From an uncultured Muribaculaceae bacterium (GTDB taxonomy: Bacteria; Bacteroidota; Bacteroidia; Bacteroidales; Muribaculaceae): 5,447 bases of DNA. Position 1 is the stretch's first letter. Each line of letters begins with the position of its first letter. Of this stretch, positions 1 to 5,445 are shown piece after piece. Position numbers and translations under genes: made by a program. The notes beneath the pieces are model-generated. The model had not been told where the DNA came from. It did no database searches and saw only the letters and a list, made by a program, of their open reading frames with translations. Location of the stretch: contig CAMWGM010000119.1 in assembly GCA_947173755.1 (NCBI GenBank), forward strand, positions 1-5,447, read 5' to 3'.

Positions 1-634
1 CCTCTTCATCCGAAGTCGACCAGATGACAGTCTTATCGGTAGCCATCTCGGGATCGATCGTGGCGGTGAGGGTCAGAGTCTGACCTTCGACGATCGATGC
101 CTCTGTCTTGTCAAGCGAGATGCCGGTCGGTTCGATCACCTGAGCGGTGACTGTGACGTTGCAAGTTGCGCTCAGGCCGTTCGAAGTCTTGGCAGTTATG
201 ACAGCCTGACCTGCCTTGACGGCAGTCACGACACCCTCCTCGACAGTTGCGACCTCTTCATCCGAAGTCGACCAGATGACAGTCTTATCGGTAGCCATCT
301 CGGGATCAATTGTTGCGGTGAGAGTCAGAGTCTGACCTTCGACGATCGACGCCTCTGTCTTGTCGAGCGAGATACCTGTAGGTTCGATTATCTTAGCCTT
401 TACGGTTACCGTACAAGTGGCCTGAAGATGGTTGGACGTAACGGCCGTGATGGTAGCCTCTCCGGGTTTCAGAGCGGTGACGATTCCACCATCGACAGTC
501 GCAACTTCTTCGTTTGAACTTGCCCAGATGACGCTCTTGTCATTGGCTGTTTCGGGCAAAACGGTTGCTACAAGAGTCAGTGTCTCCCCCTCGGTAATTA
601 CCGCTACGCTCCGGTCGAGAGTTATAGAAGTAGG
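1..634 (-). repeat. Tandem 252-bp (84-residue) Big2 Ig-like repeats inside the C10 peptidase gene
   Basis: Three successive units each begin with a PTxIxLDxx motif and carry EGxTLTLxATxxPExAxDKxVIWxSS/TSxEEVATV, followed by VTAxKxGxAxITAxTSN and a closing ATCxVTV strand, the classic bacterial Ig-like group 2 pattern. The units cover residues 627-710, 711-794 and 795 onward (cut by the window edge). Unit 1 has diverged. Units 2 and 3 are identical in protein over the 44 residues that can be compared, while their DNA (1-136 against 253-388) differs at nine silent positions. Such stalks usually hold a catalytic domain away from the cell surface or bind carbohydrate or protein. More units may follow outside the window. 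Confidence 0.92.
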
Positions 635-2512
635 TTGAGCGGGCGCCTCCATACCTATATATAATGGGAATGTTGCGCTGACCGCCTTATCATATTTATC
701 GAAGCAGATGAGGTCATACTCTCCGTCAGGCAGACTCCATGCCAGATTTACGGATCCGTTTAATGTCTGACCCGGGGCAACTCCGAGACCGCCGATCACG
801 TTTTCGGCCAGCTTTTCCTCGGATCCTTTAACAAACGCACGGGCTGATAAGTCGCCGGAGTACTCCACATCTCCGATATTCTCGATGGAGACATCAAATC
901 TTGTCTCGACGCCGGATTCCACTGTTCCGGTGGCAGCGAATTTCGTGACTTTGATCTCAGCCTCGATTTCCGGCTCGCCTTCGCCATAAGAGATATTGCC
1001 GTTGCCGTCGACTGTCATTTCAAAAAATCCGGTCTCAGCGACAGGAATAAGCAACTTCTGGAAATTCCCCTCCGGTGTCTTGAAATAGGGATACACCTTA
1101 TAAGTTCCTGCGGGAATGTTGGAGAATTTGCCTGAATTGAAGCCTCCATATCCGTTTGATGAGGTCTGACCGGAGGAAGTTCGTGATGTTCCGGGAAAAT
1201 CTGTGGCAGGTCCGGTAGCGGAGAAATATTCCTCGCCCGGATTTGTCTGGGAGACTGCCTTAAGACAGAACTCAACCGTAGCCTCTTCCGGTGAATTATT
1301 GTATATGCTAACCATACACATTAGATAACCACCATTGGGCTTCGGCTTCTCAAGACTTCCTTTGGCATAAATCGGATACCAGGGGGCCGCTCCTGAAGGA
1401 GTGGACTGTACACCGATGGTTGCAGACTGATCAGAGTTATAACCTCCCTGGAAACTGCCGATACCCTGATCGGCGCCCGGATCGAGAGCCGAAAGGAGGA
1501 ACATACCGTCGTTCAGTCCTCCCCAGCCCCAGTTGATGTGGAAATAACCGTCTTCATAACCGTCGCAGACGAACTCATGACCTCCGGTCGGCGCCTGTCC
1601 GCCATAAATCACGGGGCGGTTGGCTGCTAATTCGCCATAGATCAGGTCTTCCCACTCTTCGGTCGTGTAATATTCCCTGACTACGTATCTCGCACCCTGA
1701 TCAAACCCGAAGTAGGTCTTAAGCGCATGAGACACATAGAGATCACTCGTGCCGCTCTCATATGCGGTATAGTTCATATTGACCGAAACACCGCACCCAT
1801 GCATCAGGGTTGCGACGGCTGCTTTCTGCTGGGCATTCGCACTTCCGTCATATACATCGAGCATGTTGGCCCAATCGAAACTGGTCGAGCCGAAGTTGAA
1901 GGAAAATGTATAGCCGTTATAGTTATATGAGTGCGAGCCGGTTCCTGTAGCGGGATACTTGAAATAATTGATCACCTGAGCCATGGCCGTGGCCACACAT
2001 CCAGTCACCGCGCGACCGCCTGACACTACCGGACAATCGTCGTTGAACGGTGCCGACTGATTCCACTTTGTTGTCACGAGCGGAGCGATTTTGCTGCGCG
2101 ACGCACGTCGCGTAGTCGCCATGCCGCTGTTGAACTGATCTTCGTTACCGAAGAAATAAGCAGCCTCGTCGGAGTATTGGCTGAGCCACCATTTTAATTC
2201 GGGAGAGGCGTTTGCCGGATCAAAGGCTCCATTGTCCGAGTAGCCTAAGATGGCCGGCATGCGGTCGTCGGCCGGGAGAACCACGAAGCCATTCTCACCT
2301 TTGTTGAAGACATACAGGGTTTCCTCGCCGCCGGAACGCCCGGTGAAAGAGAGTTCATAAGAACTCCCGGCTGAAACTATTCGGCGCGACGACGTCTGCC
2401 GGGCTCGGTCGAGCGCCTCCTGCGGAGTCAGCCGGGCCGCTTCAAGACTCTGGCTGAAGAACACACTTAACGTCAGAAAGGTCAGTGTGCGGACGATTAG
2501 GTTACGATTCAT
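1..2512 (-). CDS. Secreted C10-family (streptopain-like) cysteine peptidase with Big2 repeats, 3' end outside window
   Basis: The reading frame is open from ATG at 2512 to the window edge (837 codons, no stop), so the C-terminus is missing. Residues 1 to about 25 form a signal peptide: a short basic start, a hydrophobic core, then an Ala-rich end. Residues about 27-130 resemble the inhibitory propeptide of C10 enzymes, including the 'GFVVLPADDRMPAILGYSD' type segment. The papain-fold peptidase follows. The likely nucleophile is Cys172 in GCVATAMAQVINY, the catalytic His is His312 in GGHEFVCDGY, and Asn327 lies in FHINWGWGG; all are intact. Residues about 500-620 look like a beta-sandwich linker similar to CARDB, and Big2 Ig-like repeats start near 627. 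C10 peptidases (streptopain, PrtT, Bfp) degrade host or dietary protein outside the cell. A C-terminal secretion or anchoring signal is expected beyond the window. Family assignment is firm; substrate is unknown. Confidence 0.93.
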   Translation of the reverse strand, partial: MNRNLIVRTLTFLTLSVFFSQSLEAARLTPQEALDRARQTSSRRIVSAGSSYELSFTGRSGGEETLYVFNKGENGFVVLPADDRMPAILGYSDNGAFDPANASPELKWWLSQYSDEAAYFFGNEDQFNSGMATTRRASRSKIAPLVTTKWNQSAPFNDDCPVVSGGRAVTGCVATAMAQVINYFKYPATGTGSHSYNYNGYTFSFNFGSTSFDWANMLDVYDGSANAQQKAAVATLMHGCGVSVNMNYTAYESGTSDLYVSHALKTYFGFDQGARYVVREYYTTEEWEDLIYGELAANRPVIYGGQAPTGGHEFVCDGYEDGYFHINWGWGGLNDGMFLLSALDPGADQGIGSFQGGYNSDQSATIGVQSTPSGAAPWYPIYAKGSLEKPKPNGGYLMCMVSIYNNSPEEATVEFCLKAVSQTNPGEEYFSATGPATDFPGTSRTSSGQTSSNGYGGFNSGKFSNIPAGTYKVYPYFKTPEGNFQKLLIPVAETGFFEMTVDGNGNISYGEGEPEIEAEIKVTKFAATGTVESGVETRFDVSIENIGDVEYSGDLSARAFVKGSEEKLAENVIGGLGVAPGQTLNGSVNLAWSLPDGEYDLICFDKYDKAVSATFPLYIGMEAPAQPTSITLDRSVAVITEGETLTLVATVLPETANDKSVIWASSNEEVATVDGGIVTALKPGEATITAVTSNHLQATCTVTVKAKIIEPTGISLDKTEASIVEGQTLTLTATIDPEMATDKTVIWSTSDEEVATVEEGVVTAVKAGQAVITAKTSNGLSATCNVTVTAQVIEPTGISLDKTEASIVEGQTLTLTATIDPEMATDKTVIWSTSDEE

Positions 2513-2618
2513 GGTAAAATGAATTCTGATATAGATGTAGTAGAGGTAAAGTCAATATGGAGTATTGAGTTAAAACTGTCGGATAGCGTGATTGAATGTG
2601 AATCAGGTAAAAACTGCA

Positions 2619-2651
2619 CAAATATAATAATTCTGCGCGTAAATATGCAAA
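2619..2651 (-). promoter_or_regulatory. Putative Bacteroidota-type promoter of the C10 peptidase gene
   Basis: Reading the minus strand, TTTG at 2651-2648 (-33 element) is followed after 21 bp by TATATTTG at 2626-2619, which fits the Bacteroidota -7 consensus TAnnTTTG. This would start transcription near 2612 and leave a leader of about 100 nt before the ATG at 2512. No Shine-Dalgarno sequence precedes that ATG; the upstream bases are AT-rich, as usual in this phylum. The -33 element lies only 2 bp from the 32-bp repeat at 2654-2685, so the repeat sits just upstream of the promoter. The region is AT-rich, so a chance match is possible. Confidence 0.55.
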
Positions 2652-2653
2652 TT

Positions 2654-2685
2654 GAACTGTCGCAATTCACGCGACACAATCCTAT
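2654..2685 (+). repeat. 32-bp hairpin-containing direct repeat, copy 1 (left edge of cassette)
   Basis: The 32 bases from GAACTGTCGC to AATCCTAT recur without mismatch at 5414-5445, in the same orientation and 2760 bp away. Similarity extends slightly at both sides: 'AT' one base before the unit, and CCTATAGG here against CCTATGG in copy 2. Inside is an inverted repeat, TGTCGC, a 7-nt loop, then GCGACA (2658-2676). There is no T-run after the stem on either strand, so this is not a standard intrinsic terminator. The copy lies in the gap between the Fic stop codon (32 bp away) and the peptidase promoter. It could be an attachment-like site, a REP-like dispersed element, or an RNA-processing hairpin. 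Confidence 0.85.
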
Positions 2686-2717
2686 AGGTATTCTTCATGC
2701 CGACCGACTCCGCAATT

Positions 2718-3608
2718 TCAGTCGTTATATTCGATCCTGAATTTTTCGAGAACCGCTTTGAAATAATCCTGTGCCGACAGACAAGTGTCCATAAGATAAC
2801 CTTTGATTCCCGGCCAGTTGCGAAGCCCGTTATAATAGAACATCTTCAATTCATCGGTGATGATAAATGGAACATAACCGTGACGCAGACACTCACGGAA
2901 CATAATCAGTCGGCCGACGCGGCCATTCCCGTCCTGAAAAGGATGGATTGCTTCAAATCGATGGTGGAAATCAATGATATCTTCAAGAGTAGGTTCTTTT
3001 ATCGAGTTATACTCTTTAAGGAGCGTGCTCATTGCCCGATGGACATTCTCCGGCTCGACGGTATCCATACCGCCCACTTCATTCGGTAACATCTTATAGT
3101 CTCCGACCCTGAACCAATCCTTCCTTTCATCTGATGTTCCTGATTTAAGCAGGAAGTGAAGATGTTTTATATAATTTTCTGTGAGATTGCCGTCAGTCTC
3201 ATCAATTATGTAATCGATGGCACGGAAATGATTTGTAGTCTCAATTATGTCGTCGACATTCACCACGATATCCACCATCCCGATCGTGTTTGTCTCAAAG
3301 ATATATCGAGTCTGGTCGTGGGTCAGTCGGCTCCCTTCTATATGATTGGAGTTATACGTCAGGTCTATCTGTACACGATGATATATTCCTCCCTTGATCC
3401 TTGCCGCCTTCTGCTCCCTCAATATTGAAAGCAAGGGAGTTATGACCGACTTTTTCTGTTGCTTAGGCAATTCTGCATCAACAGGGATATTCCAGGTCTT
3501 TCCCGTGCGGAACACCCCATTGATTTTCCCGTTCGCACAGTAGTTTCTCGCAGTCCGCTCGGGAATGTCATTCTTTTTGGCCCATTCTTTGACAGATAAG
3601 TATTCCAT
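2718..3608 (-). CDS. HTH-Fic protein (predicted AMP-transferase, class II self-inhibited)
   Basis: The protein has 296 residues. Residues 1-48 form an N-terminal MerR/excisionase-like helix-turn-helix (MEYLSVKEWAKKNDIPERTARNYC, ending in GKTWNIP). The Fic fold follows, with the complete catalytic motif HPFQDGNGRVGR at 222-233; His222 is the expected catalytic base. The inhibitory-helix motif (S/T)xxxE(G/N) is present ahead of the catalytic core as SNHIEG at 87-92, with Glu91 expected to block the ATP gamma-phosphate site, making this a class II enzyme. Fic proteins usually transfer AMP from ATP to a hydroxyl side chain of a target protein; the target here cannot be told from sequence. The gene is transcribed divergently from the small-peptide/HTH/EcsC unit. 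A palindrome overlapping its promoter suggests autoregulation through its own HTH. The start at 3608 gives a complete HTH. It has no separate antitoxin gene next to it. Confidence 0.95.
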   Translation of the reverse strand: MEYLSVKEWAKKNDIPERTARNYCANGKINGVFRTGKTWNIPVDAELPKQQKKSVITPLLSILREQKAARIKGGIYHRVQIDLTYNSNHIEGSRLTHDQTRYIFETNTIGMVDIVVNVDDIIETTNHFRAIDYIIDETDGNLTENYIKHLHFLLKSGTSDERKDWFRVGDYKMLPNEVGGMDTVEPENVHRAMSTLLKEYNSIKEPTLEDIIDFHHRFEAIHPFQDGNGRVGRLIMFRECLRHGYVPFIITDELKMFYYNGLRNWPGIKGYLMDTCLSAQDYFKAVLEKFRIEYND

Positions 3609-3616
3609 TTATTCTT

Positions 3617-3626
3617 TCGGCAAGTT
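3617..3626 (+). promoter_or_regulatory. Extra half-site of the palindrome in the Fic leader
   Basis: TCGGCAAGTT here is identical to the right arm of the 28-bp palindrome (TCGGCAAGTT at 3669-3678), and lies in the predicted 5' leader of the Fic gene, about 9 bp before its start codon. A ten-base match this close suggests a third binding site for the same regulator. A regulator bound here would block transcription elongation or compete with translation initiation. This is inferred from the repeat only. Confidence 0.5.
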
Positions 3627-3644
3627 GTATATAAATATATGTGG

Positions 3645-3675
3645 CAAATATAGCAAAACTTGCCGATATCGGCAA
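3645..3675 (-). promoter_or_regulatory. Putative promoter of the HTH-Fic gene
   Basis: On the minus strand TATATTTG at 3652-3645 fits the TAnnTTTG -7 box. The best -33 candidate is TTG at 3675-3673, 20 bp upstream and inside the right arm of the palindrome. The start of transcription would be near 3638, giving a leader of about 30 nt. The -7 octamer is the same as the one proposed for the C10 peptidase gene. Because the -33 element and spacer are covered by the palindrome, a protein bound there should occlude RNA polymerase. Confidence 0.6.
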
Positions 3676-3681
3676 GTTTTG
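3654..3681. promoter_or_regulatory. Perfect 28-bp palindrome, probable operator
   Basis: The two arms AACTTGCCGA and TCGGCAAGTT, flanked by further matching bases (CAA before, TTG after) and joined by a central TAT-type step, are exact reverse complements over 28 bp with no spacer (centre between 3667 and 3668). It overlaps the -33 region of the Fic promoter. A perfect dyad of this length next to a gene with an N-terminal HTH most likely binds a dimeric regulator: the Fic protein itself, or the XRE-type protein encoded at 4036-4686. It lies about 110 bp upstream of the plus-strand promoter, so control of that unit would need looping or polymerase competition. As RNA it could also form a hairpin, but it is not placed as a terminator for any gene. 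Confidence 0.75.
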
Positions 3682-3752
3682 TAAACCAATCCGCCATTGT
3701 CCGGCTAAAATGCGAAACATATATATAAAAAATATGCCATGTTTATAAAAGT

Positions 3753-3779
3753 TAAAAATAACGTTAAACATTATTTTTA
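3753..3779. repeat. AT-rich inverted repeat upstream of the plus-strand promoter
   Basis: TAAAAATAA (3753-3761) and TTATTTTTA (3771-3779) are exact reverse complements separated by 9 bp. The element ends 10 bp before the -33 box of the plus-strand promoter. It could be a binding site for a second regulator such as the XRE-type protein, or merely a product of the strongly AT-rich composition here. Confidence 0.3.
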
Positions 3780-3789
3780 TAGTAAAATA

Positions 3790-3821
3790 TTTGTGTATTT
3801 AAATCTTTGTATTTAACTTTG
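3790..3821 (+). promoter_or_regulatory. Bacteroidota-type promoter of the small peptide/HTH/EcsC unit
   Basis: TTTG at 3790-3793, a 20-bp spacer, and TAACTTTG at 3814-3821 match the Bacteroidota consensus (TTTG, 19-21 bp, TAnnTTTG) at every defined position. Transcription would start near 3828, about 16 nt before the ATG at 3844. No other convincing promoter is seen further downstream, and the three plus-strand genes are closely packed, so this promoter probably drives all three. Confidence 0.75.
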
Positions 3822-3843
3822 CAGCATCAAACCAATAACAAAT

Positions 3844-4011
3844 ATGAAAAAGAACAAAACTACCAATCCCCAGCCTACTGCCACAACTAAAGGCGTCCAA
3901 GTTGATGTGAACATGATTATAGCCGTTTTCGGGATCGTCGCTCTCTATTTTGGGAGTAAGGGGAAAAATGTCAACTTCTCATGGAAAGGTATGCGTCTGT
4001 CAACCAAATAG
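3844..4011 (+). CDS. Small single-span membrane peptide, 55 aa, unknown function
   Basis: ATG at 3844 opens a 55-codon frame ending with TAG at 4009-4011. It is the first ORF after a strong promoter and its start is preceded by an A-rich stretch (AACAAAT), typical for translation in this phylum. The peptide has a Lys/Asn/Thr/Pro/Gln-rich N-terminus (residues 1-20), one hydrophobic segment (about 24-37, MIIAVFGIVALYFG), and a basic C-terminal tail (residues 38-55, including NVNFSWKGMRLSTK). It has no cleavable signal peptide pattern. It is probably an inner-membrane peptide that works with the EcsC or HTH protein. Small membrane peptides in such loci can be toxins, sensors or holin-like, but nothing here decides among these. 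I do not recognise a family. Confidence 0.7.
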   Translation: MKKNKTTNPQPTATTKGVQVDVNMIIAVFGIVALYFGSKGKNVNFSWKGMRLSTK

Positions 4012-4035
4012 TCCACCTACCCGTATCGAACACCA

Positions 4036-4686
4036 ATGATAGAGTCAATTATTAAACGCAGAATGGAGTTGAGCGGGGTAACCCAGGCTCAGATGTCCGA
4101 AATATGCGGTACTTCTCCATCTCAGTTAGGCCTTTTTCTCAAGGGAAAAGCCTCACTTAATCGTGAGTCTTTGGATAAATGTCTTGAAGCCGTAGGACTG
4201 GATATGACGATACTTGTCAAAAGATTCGAAACGGCGGCGCAGACGGCAGAGATGCTTGCTGACTACTCCAATGAAGCAATCGCAATGATGTCGCGCGAAG
4301 AAATGGCCGAGGCTACCGGCATAGAAATTATTAAGTTATTACCGGATGCCTCTGCTGAGGAATATGAGAAAATGATTTCTTCAGGAATAGTAGACATTGA
4401 ATCCACTTATCCTTTTTTTAAAGTCCTCGTGATGCACCTTAAAAATGGAGGTTCAAAGTTCACGGCTTCCTCGGTAAAGGATTCTCTGAATTCCATCATG
4501 GGTGTGGCAGCCGTGGGTGCTGTGGCCGGTGCAGCCGCACTTTTCGGCGTTGCCGGTATGTTGCTTTCACCGCTTGCTATGGCTGTGCAGGGATTGGCAA
4601 AGAAACATATTTTTAAAAGTACGTCAATAAATTCATGGACACCCCTTGTAACTCTGGGATATGAGATACTCAAACGAAAAAAGTAG
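4036..4686 (+). CDS. XRE-type HTH protein with hydrophobic Gly/Ala-rich C-terminal segment, unknown function
   Basis: The protein has 216 residues. Residues about 3-60 match the Cro/C1 (XRE) fold: IIKRRMELSGVTQAQMSEI, then the recognition part GTSPSQLGLFLKGKASLN and the closing helix LDKCLEAVGL. A charged helical stretch follows (about 64-140), then a hydrophobic Gly/Ala-rich segment at about 154-187 (GVAAVGAVAGAAALFGVAG, then MLLSPLAMAVQGLA). This is long enough for one hairpin or one long span in the membrane and resembles a glycine zipper. The C-terminus is basic (ILKRKK). A DNA-binding domain tied to a membrane-active segment suggests a membrane-associated regulator, or a toxin-like protein that controls its own expression. 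It lies 24 bp after the small peptide gene and overlaps the EcsC gene frame by 26 bp. No family name is assigned for the C-terminal part. Confidence 0.88.
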   Translation: MIESIIKRRMELSGVTQAQMSEICGTSPSQLGLFLKGKASLNRESLDKCLEAVGLDMTILVKRFETAAQTAEMLADYSNEAIAMMSREEMAEATGIEIIKLLPDASAEEYEKMISSGIVDIESTYPFFKVLVMHLKNGGSKFTASSVKDSLNSIMGVAAVGAVAGAAALFGVAGMLLSPLAMAVQGLAKKHIFKSTSINSWTPLVTLGYEILKRKK

Positions 4687-5380
4687 TTTGGTCTTATCGA
4701 ATGATAAACTTCTCAATTATTCGACTATGGGAGATAAGGATCAGAATCTAAGCATGAAACCTTCAAAAGGAGAAGTCCTTTTGACTCGTTTATACACTTA
4801 TGCTCTCAACGGTATTCCGAAAGTTTCGGAGCCGCTTGATACACTCGTAAATTCCTATTTGTACAAATCGTCAAATCCTGAAGAGGCCATTGATGATTTC
4901 ATCAGAACCCAGAAACTAAAGTGTGCTACCACGGGATTTATGACAGGTCTTGGTGGCTTGATGACACTGCCCGTCACATTGCCTGCTGATATGGTAAGTT
5001 CGCTTTTTATTGAAATGCGGTTGATAGCGGGAATAGCAATGATGCGTGGATACAATCTCAATGACGACAAAGTCAAAACAACTGTCTATCTTTGTCTTGT
5101 CTATAATTCCATCGGGGATATAGTGAAAAAAGTTGGGATTGAGATTGTTGAAAATATAACTATCAAGAAACTCCTTCCGAAACTTTCCCGTGAAATACTG
5201 AAGGCAATAAACCATCAGGTCGGATTCAAAATGATAGCAAAGGGTGGAGTGAAGGCACCGATCAAAGTTGGTAAGATGGTCCCTGTTATCGGGGGATTGA
5301 TTGGAGCCGGATGGAATTGGTTGGAAGTTTCTGCTTATGCCGGTTATGCCAAGAAAATGTTTGTTATAAAACCAATCTGA
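4661..5380 (+). CDS. EcsC-family protein
   Basis: The protein has 239 residues from the first ATG. It shows the two hallmarks of the EcsC family: the central amphipathic and hydrophobic block with TGLGGLMTLPVTLPADM, followed by MRLIAGIAMMRGY (about residues 95-131), and the C-terminal block KMVPVIGGLIGAGWNW, followed by AYAGYAKKMF (205-234). EcsC was first described in Bacillus subtilis beside an ABC transporter. The biochemical role of the family is poorly known, and a link to membranes is suggested by its hydrophobic helices. Here no transporter genes are present. The ATG at 4661 overlaps the preceding gene by 26 bp; ATG at 4727 (residue 23) and 4754 (residue 32) are fair alternatives, since conserved sequence starts only after about residue 35. 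It is the last gene of the unit and ends 33 bp before the second 32-bp repeat. Confidence 0.88.
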   Translation: MRYSNEKSSLVLSNDKLLNYSTMGDKDQNLSMKPSKGEVLLTRLYTYALNGIPKVSEPLDTLVNSYLYKSSNPEEAIDDFIRTQKLKCATTGFMTGLGGLMTLPVTLPADMVSSLFIEMRLIAGIAMMRGYNLNDDKVKTTVYLCLVYNSIGDIVKKVGIEIVENITIKKLLPKLSREILKAINHQVGFKMIAKGGVKAPIKVGKMVPVIGGLIGAGWNWLEVSAYAGYAKKMFVIKPI

Positions 5381-5413
5381 AAAATATAGATTACTCAAAA
5401 TAATATAGACATC

Positions 5414-5445
5414 GAACTGTCGCAATTCACGCGACACAATCCTAT
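5414..5445 (+). repeat. 32-bp hairpin-containing direct repeat, copy 2 (right edge of cassette)
   Basis: The sequence is identical to 2654-2685 over 32 bases and in the same orientation, with the same TGTCGC/GCGACA stem and 7-nt loop (5418-5436). It begins 33 bp after the EcsC stop codon, in an AT-rich gap that holds no gene. The window ends two bases later, so the extent to the right is unknown. After the unit it reads GG, where copy 1 has AGG. Confidence 0.85.

Larger units (their letters stand above)
2513..2717. other. Intergenic gap between the C10 peptidase and HTH-Fic genes
   Basis: These 205 bases separate two minus-strand genes. They contain the peptidase promoter and leader, copy 1 of the 32-bp repeat, and 32 bp of Fic 3' flank. 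The base composition turns AT-rich here compared with the GC-richer peptidase gene. No convincing intrinsic terminator for the Fic transcript is seen. A plus-strand frame crosses it, but it lacks a promoter or any recognisable domain and runs into the Fic gene. Confidence 0.6.

Noticed and set aside
2658..2676. Intrinsic terminator for the Fic transcript
   Set aside because: The 6-bp stem is real but no T-run follows on the minus strand (it reads GTTCAATTTG); the same is true for copy 2 on the plus strand.
2519..2740. A 73-codon plus-strand open frame filling the gap between the peptidase and Fic genes
   Set aside because: It runs antisense over the peptidase promoter and the 32-bp repeat, ends inside the Fic gene, and has no promoter of its own or domain pattern.
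2697..3089. A 130-codon plus-strand open frame
   Set aside because: It lies antisense to the catalytic half of the Fic gene, which has intact motifs; the translation shows no domain.
3440..3771. Two short minus-strand open frames (85 and 67 codons) around the Fic start
   Set aside because: They overlap the Fic N-terminus and its promoter/palindrome in other frames and have no conserved features.
4916..5437. A 173-codon minus-strand open frame across the EcsC gene and copy 2 of the repeat
   Set aside because: It is antisense to a clear EcsC-family gene, has no recognisable domain, and no promoter ahead of it is visible inside the window. It is a shadow frame.
2654..5445. CRISPR repeats (32-nt repeat with a hairpin)
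   Set aside because: Only two copies exist, 2.76 kb apart with protein genes between them; there is no repeat-spacer array and no cas gene.
2654..5445. Insertion sequence or composite transposon ends
   Set aside because: The repeats are direct rather than inverted, and no transposase or integrase is encoded between them.
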